A stretch of 49,179 nucleotides of DNA. Origin: Rhodoferax sp. GTDB lineage: Bacteria; Pseudomonadota; Gammaproteobacteria; Burkholderiales; Burkholderiaceae_C. The stretch spans positions 1 through 49,179 of the forward strand of contig VMTC01000032.1 of assembly GCA_013791765.1 (NCBI GenBank), read 5' to 3'. Of this stretch, positions 24,192 through 31,432 are shown one piece after another (the stretch's first letter is position 1; each line of letters begins with the position of its first letter). The notes beneath the pieces were generated by a model. That model was not told the origin of the DNA, did not search any database, and saw only the letters and a list, made by a program, of their open reading frames with translations. A program made the translations under genes and the position numbers.

Positions 24192-25204
24192 AATTGGCCT
24201 CTAGCCCCCGTAGATATTGCCTAAACAGCTATCTATTTAATAAAAAGACTCTGCCGGATCGCGCCGTGAGTCAGGCCGGCAGAACCGGGCGCGTGCTACA
24301 AGCTGGGTGGCTGGGCCTGGCCTTGCTGCTGAGCGCGTGCGGCAGTGCGCCGCCGCTGCCCAAGGCGGAACCGGCACCGGTCTCCGCACCGGCGGTCAAA
24401 GCCAAGCCGGTCATTGGTCTGGTGCTCGGCGGCGGCGCAGCCAAAGGCTTTGCGCATATCGGCGTTATCAAGGCACTCGAAGCGCAAGGCATCAAGCCCG
24501 ATTTGGTGATTGGCACCAGCGCCGGCTCGCTGATCGGCGCGCTCTACGCCTCCGGCAAGAGCGGCTTCGAGCTGCAAGCTCTGGCCATCCCGCTCAACGA
24601 ATTTCAGGTCAGCGACTGGGTGCTGCCTGACCGCGGCATGATCAAGGGCGAGGCACTGGCCAAGTTCGTCAACACGGCGGTGGGCAACCGCCCGCTGGAA
24701 AAGCTGCCGCGTAAATTCGGCGTGGTCGCCACCGACCTGGCCAGCGGCGAGCCCATCGTCTTTCGCAGCGGCGACACCGGCACGGCGGTGCGGGCATCGA
24801 GCAGCGTGCCGGGCGTCTTTCAGCCGGTGAGCATCCGCGGCCGCGAGTATGTGGATGGCGGCCTGTCCAGTCCGGTGCCGGTGCGCTTTGCGCGCGAGAT
24901 GGGCGCTACCTTTGTGATCGCGGTTGACATCTCTGACAAGCCGCTCAACAGCAAACTCAAAAGCACCTTCGACATCCTGATGCAGTCCGTCACCATCATG
25001 GGCCAGACCATTGCCCGCCATGAGCTGCCCCTGGCCGACGTGGTGATCCGCCCCGACATCGCGCAACTGGAGGTGCTTGATTTCACGACCCGCCATGTCG
25101 CGGTGCTGGAGGGCGAAAAAGCGGTGGCCCGGGTCATGCCGGCACTCAGGGACAAGCTGGCCCGCTTTGGGCAGCCGCCCACGACGCCAGCCACAATGCC
25201 GTGA
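24188..25204 (+). CDS. Patatin-like phospholipase family lipoprotein
   Basis: This protein of up to 338 residues carries a patatin/RssA domain for hydrolysis of acyl esters. The glycine-rich oxyanion motif is LVLGGGAAKGFAHIG, the nucleophile serine sits in GTSAGS, and the dyad aspartate in YVDGGLSSPVPV. Ahead of the domain is a lipoprotein signal (WLGLALLLSAC). From the ATG at 24188 the lipidated Cys is residue 51, too far for a normal signal, and those extra codons come from an intergenic repeat. GTG 24266 (Cys at 25) or GTG 24293 is therefore the more likely start. The gene follows pfp directly and may share its transcript. The substrate is unknown. Confidence 0.85.
   Translation: MKLASSPRRYCLNSYLFNKKTLPDRAVSQAGRTGRVLQAGWLGLALLLSACGSAPPLPKAEPAPVSAPAVKAKPVIGLVLGGGAAKGFAHIGVIKALEAQGIKPDLVIGTSAGSLIGALYASGKSGFELQALAIPLNEFQVSDWVLPDRGMIKGEALAKFVNTAVGNRPLEKLPRKFGVVATDLASGEPIVFRSGDTGTAVRASSSVPGVFQPVSIRGREYVDGGLSSPVPVRFAREMGATFVIAVDISDKPLNSKLKSTFDILMQSVTIMGQTIARHELPLADVVIRPDIAQLEVLDFTTRHVAVLEGEKAVARVMPALRDKLARFGQPPTTPATMP
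24192..24246 (+). repeat. Comamonadaceae-type intergenic repeat, copy 1
   Basis: The segment contains GGCCTCTAGCC, then about 20 variable bases, then AACAGCTATC and TATTTAATA. The same arrangement recurs inverted at 25645-25695 and direct at 39376-39432. It begins immediately after the pfp stop codon, so the first 20 codons of the longest patatin frame are translated repeat. Confidence 0.6.
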
Positions 25205-25229
25205 CCATCGGAGCAGTCCTATCGCGGCC

Positions 25230-25415
25230 TTAATCCCCGGGCATCGGCTCGTCAACCCCGCCCCCAAAGGCGCTGCGCAGGGTGCTGACGGTGGCCACCC
25301 CAATCGCCAGCGCCACGCCAATCGACACCAGCGCCACAATGCGCGCGTATTCCAGAGTGCGCCCACCGTCGGCTTCCAGCGGAAACGTAGTCACTGAAAG
25401 ATTGATAGAGTCCAT
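25230..25415 (-). CDS. Possible orphan Flp-type (type IVb) pilin-like peptide
   Basis: This 61-residue ORF reads DGGRTLEYARIVALVSIGVA in its middle. Flp pilins are cut by prepilin peptidase after a Gly and carry Glu at +5 and Tyr at +6. Here cleavage after G17 gives E22 (+5) and Y23 (+6), followed by a 25-residue hydrophobic helix (ARIVAL to about STL). Length also fits. Against it: no clear ribosome site before ATG 25415 and no tad/flp assembly genes in the window. A TTG at 25427 is the other start. It may be a real orphan pilin, a remnant, or chance. Confidence 0.4.
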   Translation of the reverse strand: MDSINLSVTTFPLEADGGRTLEYARIVALVSIGVALAIGVATVSTLRSAFGGGVDEPMPGD

Positions 25416-25590
25416 TCGCGAGCCCAAAGAAGAAAAGTTGAAGTGACAGGCCAGCGCCGCCGCTTGCAGCGCCCGCTGTACTTGATGTCGGCGAACGCAG
25501 GCGGTTGGCCGCCGATGGCGTGGCTGGGTGGCGACCGACTGCCTTGCTGTTCACATCCGAACACCGCGAGCTTGCTCGATTGAAACGGAT

Positions 25591-25616
25591 CGTCAATTGA
25601 TAAAAGTCAATTGACG
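25591..25616. repeat. Inverted repeat CGTCAATTGA / TCAATTGACG
   Basis: Two perfect 10-base arms are separated by TAAAAG. Each arm also contains the palindrome TCAATTGA, so the sequence can be read as an inverted or a direct repeat. There is no T-run, so a protein site is more likely than a terminator. It lies about 175 bases upstream of the pilin-like ORF. Confidence 0.5.
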
Positions 25617-25644
25617 AGCGCTGCCAGTCGATTTTGGCATTGAT

Positions 25645-25695
25645 TTAATTTAATAGCACTAACATCAATAAATATGCTGGCTAGAGGCCTATTTT
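25645..25695 (-). repeat. Comamonadaceae-type intergenic repeat, copy 2 (inverted)
   Basis: On the reverse strand it reads GGCCTCTAGCC, then a variable AT-rich middle, then GTGCTATTAAATTAAAT. It matches copies 1 and 3 in order and spacing. With copy 1 it forms a divergent pair flanking the patatin and pilin-like genes. Confidence 0.55.
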
Positions 25696-25696
25696 A

Positions 25697-25725
25697 TATA
25701 AAAATTGGCCCTGAATCGAGGGCCA
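25697..25725 (-). terminator. Intrinsic terminator of the polyamine operon
   Basis: TGGCCCT and AGGGCCA pair as a perfect 7-base stem with a 6-base loop (25706-25725). On the reverse strand ATTTTTAT follows. It lies 10 bases past the stop of the aldehyde dehydrogenase gene, the last gene of the operon. Confidence 0.8.
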
Positions 25726-25735
25726 GGCAGCTGCC

Positions 25736-27205
25736 TTAAACCGGGCTGTCAATGCGGATCCAGGTGGTTTTGGTTTCCAGGTATTTGTCAAACGCATGCA
25801 GCGATTTGTCGCGCCCGACGCCGCTTTGTTTGCTTCCGCCAAAGGGCACGGTGATGTCGTCTTCATCGTACTGGTTCACATGCACGGTACCGGCACGCAG
25901 GGCGCGGGCCACCCCATGGGCCTGATTGATGTCGCGCGTCCAGACGGCAGCCTGCAGGCCGTACACGCTCTGGTTGGCCTGGCGCACCGCATCGGCAGCG
26001 TCGGTAAACGACAGCACCGAGAGCACCGGGCCGAAGATTTCCTCGCGTGCGATCGTCATGTCGTTCGTCACGCCATCAAAAATAGTCGGCTCGATGTAGA
26101 AGCCGCCGGTTTCGGCCAGAGCCCGAGTCCCCCCCGAGCACAGGCGGGCGCCCTCGTCCTTGCCGCTTTCGATGTAGCGCAGAACCGAGTCCATCTGCGC
26201 CCGGTCGACGATGGCGCCCATGACCGTGGCCGGGTCAAGCGGATTGCCGGGTGCGTAAGCCGGCACCAGCGCCAGTGCTTTTTCCAGAAAGCGCTCTTTG
26301 ATGCTGTCCTGGACCAACAGGCGCGAAGGCGCGTTGCAGCTTTCGCCCTGGTTGAAGAAGATGCTGCCCACGGCGGCCTGCACCGCTTTGTCCAGATCGG
26401 GGCAATCGGCAAACACGATGTTGGGTGATTTGCCGCCCAGCTCGGTCCAGGCGCGCTTGAGGTTGCTTTGCGCCGCCATGATGTGAATCTGGCGGCCCAC
26501 GCGGGTGGAACCGGTGAAGGCAATGCAGTCGACGTCCATATGCAGGGCCAGCGCCGCACCCGCCTCCGTGCCAAAACCGGTGACGACATTGAAGACCCCC
26601 GGTGGCACACCCGCCAGCAGCGCCAGTTCGGCCAGGCGCAGGGCCGTTAAAGGAGACTTTTCGCTGGGCTTCAGGACCACCGAGTTGCCCGCCGCCAGGG
26701 CGGGTGCGATCTTCCAGGCCGCCATGATCATGGGGTAGTTCCACGGCACGATCACGCCCACCACACCCACCGGCTCGCGCTGAATCAGCGCCAGCGCGGT
26801 GCGGGCCGTGGGCGCGATCTGGTCGTAGAGCTTGTCGATGGCCTCGCCATACCAGCGGATGCAATTGGCGGCGCTGTTCACGTCCACGCCGCGGGCGTGC
26901 TGGATCGGCTTGCCCATGTCCAGCGTTTCCATCAAAGCGAGCTCATCGCCATGCGCGAGCAGCAGGTCGGCAAAACGAATCATGACGCGCTTGCGCTGCG
27001 CCGGGGCTTGGGCCGACCAGCGCTGATCTTCAAACGCGGCCCGTGCTGCCGACACCGCCGCATCAATGTCAACCGCACCGCAGCGCGCGACCGCGGTCAA
27101 CCGGCGGCCGTCCACCGGCGAGATGCAATCAAAGACCTGCTCGTCGCGCGCAGCCACCCGTTCGCCGTTGATGAAGGCACGGCCATCCAACTGGAGTTCT
27201 GTCAT
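25736..27205 (-). CDS. Aldehyde dehydrogenase (PuuC/KauB-like, polyamine catabolism)
   Basis: This 489-residue NAD(P)-dependent aldehyde dehydrogenase would oxidise an aminoaldehyde from putrescine (4-aminobutyraldehyde or its gamma-glutamyl form) to GABA or gamma-glutamyl-GABA. Family landmarks are intact: VIVPWNYPM, LKPSEKSP, FTGSTRVGR, the catalytic Glu in ELGGKSPN, the catalytic Cys in NQGESCNAPSR, and EEIFGPVLSV near the C terminus. The substrate is inferred from sequence style and from its place as the last gene of the polyamine operon, 50 bases after potI. A terminator follows. A GC-rich hairpin (27236-27250) lies between potI and this gene. Confidence 0.9.
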   Translation of the reverse strand: MTELQLDGRAFINGERVAARDEQVFDCISPVDGRRLTAVARCGAVDIDAAVSAARAAFEDQRWSAQAPAQRKRVMIRFADLLLAHGDELALMETLDMGKPIQHARGVDVNSAANCIRWYGEAIDKLYDQIAPTARTALALIQREPVGVVGVIVPWNYPMIMAAWKIAPALAAGNSVVLKPSEKSPLTALRLAELALLAGVPPGVFNVVTGFGTEAGAALALHMDVDCIAFTGSTRVGRQIHIMAAQSNLKRAWTELGGKSPNIVFADCPDLDKAVQAAVGSIFFNQGESCNAPSRLLVQDSIKERFLEKALALVPAYAPGNPLDPATVMGAIVDRAQMDSVLRYIESGKDEGARLCSGGTRALAETGGFYIEPTIFDGVTNDMTIAREEIFGPVLSVLSFTDAADAVRQANQSVYGLQAAVWTRDINQAHGVARALRAGTVHVNQYDEDDITVPFGGSKQSGVGRDKSLHAFDKYLETKTTWIRIDSPV

Positions 27206-27235
27206 AGGAACCTCACTGTAAAAATTTTCATCGCC

Positions 27236-27250
27236 GCCCGCGGGGCGGGC
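27236..27250. other. GC hairpin between potI and the aldehyde dehydrogenase gene
   Basis: GCCCGC and GCGGGC form a 6-base stem with loop GGG. On the reverse strand AAAATTTTTAC follows after an 8-base gap, too distant for a good terminator. It may modulate read-through or mRNA decay between the transport and enzyme parts of the operon. Confidence 0.35.
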
Positions 27251-27255
27251 TCGCG

Positions 27256-28113
27256 CTAGGCTCTCAAGACCGCAAGTTCCGCCCGCAGCGCCGCCGCCAT
27301 GTCGCGCTCACGCTGGCGCGTGCGACGCGCGACCCAGACGCTGTAGCCCACGATCACCACCGTCACGGTGGTGATCAACAAAGAAGCTGCCGCATAGATG
27401 GTGGGATTGATGCCGCGGCGGGCATAGCCAAAAATGATCTGCGGCAAGGTGTTGACGCCGGGCCCGGAAAGAAATTCGGCAATCACCACATCGTCAAACG
27501 ACAGGGTAAAAGACAACAGGAAGGCCGCCAGAATCGCCTGAAAGATGTTGGGCATGGTGACCAGAAAAAACACTTGCAGCGGGCGCGCCCCCAGGTCCAT
27601 CGCGGCCTCCTCCAGGGAGCGATCCATTTCCAGCAAGCGCGACTGGACCACCACCATGGCATAGGCCATGCCGAGCAGCGCGTGGCCCAAAATGATGGTC
27701 GACATGCCGCGCTGGGGCCAACCCAGAAAGTTCTGTGCGCCCACCATCAGCAGCAGCAACGACAGGCCAATCACGACCTCGGGCATGATCAGCGGCGCAT
27801 GGACCATGCCCGAGAACAGGGTTCGCCCGTTGAAGCGCCGGTAGCGCACCAGCACAAAGGCGGCGAAAGTCCCCAGCACCGCGGACAGCAGCCCGGCGAC
27901 CGTGGCCACTTTGAGCGACAGCCAAAAGCCTTCCACCAGGCGGGTGTCAGCGAGCAGGGCCTCGTACCAGCGCAGCGAAAAGCCGGTGAAGCGCGCGTCC
28001 TGGCGCGTGCTGTTGAACGAAAACACGATCATGAAACACAGCGGCAGGTACAGGAACAGATAGACCAGTACCAGCCAGAACTTGCCCAGGTGTTTCTCCA
28101 GAAAACCGGTCAT
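27256..28113 (-). CDS. potI: Putrescine/spermidine-type ABC transporter permease PotI
   Basis: This 285-residue inner-membrane permease is the second membrane subunit of the polyamine importer. It begins MTGFLEKHLGKFWLVLVYLF and has six hydrophobic segments. The EAA coupling loop is visible as SLEEAAMDLGARPLQVFFLVTMPNIFQAI, and FDDVVIAEFLSGPG is typical of PotC/PotI. I chose ATG 28113, preceded by GAGGA that overlaps the potH stop. The longer frame to 28152 would overlap potH and adds an untypical N terminus. The last dozen residues are predicted cytoplasmic and arginine-rich before that (VARRTRQRERD). Confidence 0.9.
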   Translation of the reverse strand: MTGFLEKHLGKFWLVLVYLFLYLPLCFMIVFSFNSTRQDARFTGFSLRWYEALLADTRLVEGFWLSLKVATVAGLLSAVLGTFAAFVLVRYRRFNGRTLFSGMVHAPLIMPEVVIGLSLLLLMVGAQNFLGWPQRGMSTIILGHALLGMAYAMVVVQSRLLEMDRSLEEAAMDLGARPLQVFFLVTMPNIFQAILAAFLLSFTLSFDDVVIAEFLSGPGVNTLPQIIFGYARRGINPTIYAAASLLITTVTVVIVGYSVWVARRTRQRERDMAAALRAELAVLRA

Positions 28114-28123
28114 GGCACTGTCC

Positions 28124-29044
28124 TCATTGGTGCGCCCCGGCGCTATCGCCACGGTAGTGGTAATAGAGGGCCACGGGCACCACGATCAGCGCGATCATGA
28201 CCACCGCCAGCGCGCTCGCCCGCGGCCAGTTGTTGCTGATGAACATCTCGTCCCACACCACGCGTCCGATCATCAAGTTCTCCGGGCCGCCGAGCAGCGA
28301 GGGGATCACGAACTCACCGACCGCGGGGATGAACACCAGCATGCAGCCCGCGATGATGCCGGCCCGGGACAGCGGCACCGTCACCAGCCAGAACGCTTTC
28401 CAGGGCGAGGCGCCCAGGTCATAGGCGGCTTCTAGGAGGCGCAGGTCCATCTTGACCAGGTTGGCATACAAGGGCAGCACCATGAACGGCAGATAGACAT
28501 AGGTCATGCCCACCAGCATGGAGATGCTGCTGTAGAGCATCAAGATCGGCTCCTGCGTCAGCCCCAGAAACATCAAGGCCCGGTTCAAAATGCCCTGGTC
28601 GGCCAGAATGCCTTTCCAGGCGTAGACCCGAAGCAAAAACGAGGTCCAGAACGGCAGCATCACCATCATCAGCAAGGCCGGGCGCAAGGCGGGCGACGAA
28701 CGCGCAATGAAATAGGCAAACGGGTAGCCGATGAGCAGACACAAGAGCGCCGTGCACAGCGCATACCAGAGCGAGCGCACATAGGCTTCGGTATAAAGGG
28801 TCTGGAACCAGCCGCTGCCATCACCGGCGCGGAAGATGGAGCCGTAGTTCTCGTACTTGAGTTTGAGCAGTCCGCTGCCCGCGTCCCAGATCGGCTTGAA
28901 CGGCGAGATGTCGTTGCCCATGTCTACAAAGCTGATGTACAGCAGGATCAGGAACGGCAACATAAAAAAGACCAGCAGCCACCCAAAAGGCACGCCGACC
29001 ACGAAACGTTTGCCGGGCGCGGGGAAGTGAACAGTCACCATCAC
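28124..29044 (-). CDS. potH: Putrescine/spermidine-type ABC transporter permease PotH
   Basis: This 306-residue inner-membrane permease pairs with PotI. It starts with a cytoplasmic stretch and the first helix PFGWLLVFFMLPFLILLYISF. A large periplasmic loop follows (about residues 42-85), then five further helices. MLPFWTSFLLRVYAW is the characteristic PotB/PotH segment. The EAA loop is LLEAAYDLGASPWKAFWLVTVPLSRAGI. It sits 8 bases after potG and 10 bases before potI, within one operon. ATG codons at 29044 and 29041 are both possible starts. Confidence 0.92.
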   Translation of the reverse strand: MMVTVHFPAPGKRFVVGVPFGWLLVFFMLPFLILLYISFVDMGNDISPFKPIWDAGSGLLKLKYENYGSIFRAGDGSGWFQTLYTEAYVRSLWYALCTALLCLLIGYPFAYFIARSSPALRPALLMMVMLPFWTSFLLRVYAWKGILADQGILNRALMFLGLTQEPILMLYSSISMLVGMTYVYLPFMVLPLYANLVKMDLRLLEAAYDLGASPWKAFWLVTVPLSRAGIIAGCMLVFIPAVGEFVIPSLLGGPENLMIGRVVWDEMFISNNWPRASALAVVMIALIVVPVALYYHYRGDSAGAHQ

Positions 29045-29052
29045 GCCGTCCC

Positions 29053-30153
29053 TTAGTCGCGCAAGACGACCGCAGCATCCTCACCCCAACTGAACCAGAC
29101 CTCATCGTCCCAGGTGATGTGGTGCACGTCCTCGCGCGTCGTGTTGGCTTCGGTGATCTTGACGCGGCTGCCGTCGGTTGCGATCACGATGTAGGTGTTG
29201 TAGGCGCCGAAATAGGCAATTTCCTTGACCTTGCCGGCAAACACATTGCTGACCCGCGTCGGGCGCTGCTTGTTGACGTGCATCTTCTCGGGGCGCACCG
29301 CGATCGCCACCGGCATGTGCAGCGCGCCACTGACGCCGTGGCCCACCTTGATTTCTCCAATGTCCGTCTGGACGGCGCAATGGTCGGGCTCGTCGACACT
29401 GAGCTGCCCTTCAAAGAGGTTGACGTTGCCGATGAAGTCCGCCACAAAGCGGTTGGCCGGGTGTTCATAAACTTCGTCGGGTCGACCCACCTGCAGCACC
29501 CGCCCCTTGCTCATGACCGCAATGCGGCTAGCCATGGTCATGGCTTCTTCCTGGTCGTGCGTCACCATGACGCAGGTCACACCCACCTGCTCGATGATAT
29601 TGACCAGTTCGAACTGGGTCTGTTCGCGCAGTTTTTTATCCAGCGCGCCCAGGGGTTCGTCCAGCAGCAACAGTTTGGGCCGCTTCGCCAAGGATCGTGC
29701 CAAGGCCACGCGTTGCTGCTGGCCGCCAGAGAGCTGGTGCGGCTTGCGTTTGGCGTAGGCGCCGAGTTGCACCAGGTCCAGCATGGCGCCCACGCGCTGC
29801 TTGATCTCGTCGCGCAGCAGGCCCTCGCGCTTGAGGCCAAAAGCAATGTTTTCCCAGATGTCCAGGTGGGGAAACAGCGCGTAGGACTGGAACATCATGT
29901 TAATCGGGCGCTCATAGGGCGCCAGCCGCGCCACATCCTGGCCACCGAGCAGAATGCGCCCGGCGCTGGGCGTCTCGAAGCCGGCCAGCATGCGCAGCAA
30001 GGTGGACTTGCCGCAGCCCGAGCTGCCCAGCAGCGCAAAAATCTCACCCTGATTGATCGACAGCGACACCTCGTCCACCGCCAGTGCTTCGTCAAAACGC
30101 TTCGTCAACTTTTCAGTGACCAGATAGCCGGCCGTCGCCTCCTGGTCGGTCAT
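29053..30153 (-). CDS. potG: Polyamine ABC transporter ATP-binding protein PotG
   Basis: This 366-residue ATPase drives polyamine import. Walker A GSSGCGKS, Q-loop FQSYALFPHL, signature LSGGQQQR, Walker B LLLLDEPLGALD and H-loop VTHDQEEAM are all intact. The C-terminal third (about 250-366) is a TOBE regulatory domain containing AIAVRPEKMHV and EIAYFGAYNTYIV. The PotA/PotG assignment comes from these features and the flanking potF, potH and potI genes. It begins 39 bases after the potF stop. Confidence 0.93.
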   Translation of the reverse strand: MTDQEATAGYLVTEKLTKRFDEALAVDEVSLSINQGEIFALLGSSGCGKSTLLRMLAGFETPSAGRILLGGQDVARLAPYERPINMMFQSYALFPHLDIWENIAFGLKREGLLRDEIKQRVGAMLDLVQLGAYAKRKPHQLSGGQQQRVALARSLAKRPKLLLLDEPLGALDKKLREQTQFELVNIIEQVGVTCVMVTHDQEEAMTMASRIAVMSKGRVLQVGRPDEVYEHPANRFVADFIGNVNLFEGQLSVDEPDHCAVQTDIGEIKVGHGVSGALHMPVAIAVRPEKMHVNKQRPTRVSNVFAGKVKEIAYFGAYNTYIVIATDGSRVKITEANTTREDVHHITWDDEVWFSWGEDAAVVLRD

Positions 30154-30192
30154 GCGCTGGCCTTGGCTTGGATGTACCGCAAAGCGAACACC

Positions 30193-31353
30193 TCACTTGC
30201 CTTTCTTGAAGCTGGTGTAGGCGTTGCCCAGGGCTTCGCGCGCTTCGTTGGTGAAGCTGCTGGGCGGAATCATCTTGGCGAAATAATCCGATTCCACAAA
30301 AATCGTCTTGTTGTTGGCGATTTCGGGTTTTACCTTGTCCACGGCGGCCTTGTTGCCGGTTGGGTAGTTCATCTCGTTGGACATAAGCACCGCGTTCTCG
30401 GGGCGCAGGTAGAAGTCGATGAAGGCGTGGGCGTTGTTGGGATGCTTGGCGTCTTTGGTCAGCGCCATGGTATCAAAGAAGATCAGGGCACCGGTGCTGG
30501 GCAACAGCGACTCGATCACGTCCTTGGAGCCATTTTCCTTGGCGCGGTCGGCCGCGATATTGATATCGCCCGACCAGCCAATCGCCGCGCAGGCTTTGGC
30601 GCTGGCAACGTCATCGATCATGGTGGCGCTGAACAGGCGTATGTCCTTGCGCACCTTGGCAAGCATGTCGCCGGCCGCCTTGTAGTCGGCCGGGTCGCTG
30701 GAATAGGCGTCCTTGCCGATGTAGTGCAACGCGGCCGGGATGATTTCAGTTGGCGAATCCAGGTAGGCGATGCCGCAGGACTTGAGTTTGGCGGTGTACT
30801 TGGGGTCAAAGACCAGGTCCCAGGCGTTTTCTGGCATGGGCATATTGCCCAGGGCCTTTTCTACCTTGGTCCGGTTGATGCCCACCGTGGTGAAGCCCCA
30901 GGCCCAGGGCACCAGATACTGGTTGCCGGGGTCAGCCTTGAGCAGCTTGGCCATGATGGCCGGATCCAGATTGGCCAGGTTGGGAATCTTGGACTTGTCC
31001 AGCGACTGCAGCAGGCCGCCTTCGATCTGCGGTTTGGCAAAGACGCTACCCGGCACCACGATGTCGTAGCCCGAGTTGCCCGCCACCAGCTTGGCGTGCA
31101 GCGCCTCGTTGGTCTCAAAGGTGTCGTAGTTGACCTTGATGCCGGACTCTTTCTCGAAAGCCGCGATCATGCCCTCGGGAATGTAATCGGGCCAGTTGTA
31201 AATATTGAGCAGCTTTTCTTCGGTGTTGACCGGCGTTGCCGGCGCGCTTGCGACCGGCGCGGTCGCCACCACGGCCACGGGTGGCTCCTCCTTTTTGCTA
31301 CAAGCCGTCAGCACCAAAGCAGACAAGGCCAAGGACCACAAATACTTTTTCAT
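30193..31353 (-). CDS. potF: Putrescine-type ABC transporter substrate-binding lipoprotein PotF
   Basis: This 386-residue protein is a PotD/PotF-family polyamine binding protein. The signal MKKYLWSLALSALVLTAC gives lipidation at C18. The linker SKKEEPPVAVVATAPVASAP resembles that of the betaine-binding protein at 5277. The domain begins LLNIYNWPDYIPEGMI, and NWPDY is a hallmark of the family. Later landmarks are YDIVVPGSVFAKPQ and VPWAWGFTTVGINR. Gram-negative PotF is normally a free periplasmic protein, so the lipid anchor is noteworthy. I chose ATG 31353 because the signal peptide begins there; the frame to 31398 adds residues with no function. Confidence 0.92.
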   Translation of the reverse strand: MKKYLWSLALSALVLTACSKKEEPPVAVVATAPVASAPATPVNTEEKLLNIYNWPDYIPEGMIAAFEKESGIKVNYDTFETNEALHAKLVAGNSGYDIVVPGSVFAKPQIEGGLLQSLDKSKIPNLANLDPAIMAKLLKADPGNQYLVPWAWGFTTVGINRTKVEKALGNMPMPENAWDLVFDPKYTAKLKSCGIAYLDSPTEIIPAALHYIGKDAYSSDPADYKAAGDMLAKVRKDIRLFSATMIDDVASAKACAAIGWSGDINIAADRAKENGSKDVIESLLPSTGALIFFDTMALTKDAKHPNNAHAFIDFYLRPENAVLMSNEMNYPTGNKAAVDKVKPEIANNKTIFVESDYFAKMIPPSSFTNEAREALGNAYTSFKKGK

Positions 31354-31432
31354 GACTTCAGGCACTCCGATAAAAAGGTTGAAAAACTGCGAGCACAAAT
31401 GTAAGACAAAAACCGCACCGGGCAGCGAAAAT

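Larger units (their letters stand above)
25428..25735. other. Intergenic region before the polyamine operon end
   Basis: About 300 bases without a gene. It holds a perfect inverted repeat at 25591-25616, an inverted copy of the CTAGCC...AGCTAT repeat, and the terminator of the polyamine operon. Nothing else was seen in it. Confidence 0.6.

Noticed and set aside
29119-31404. A 761-codon forward-strand open frame opposite the pot genes
   Set aside because: It is antisense to potG and potF, whose motifs are complete. Its translation is rich in His, Arg, Gln and Gly with no domain. Long antisense frames are common in GC-rich DNA.
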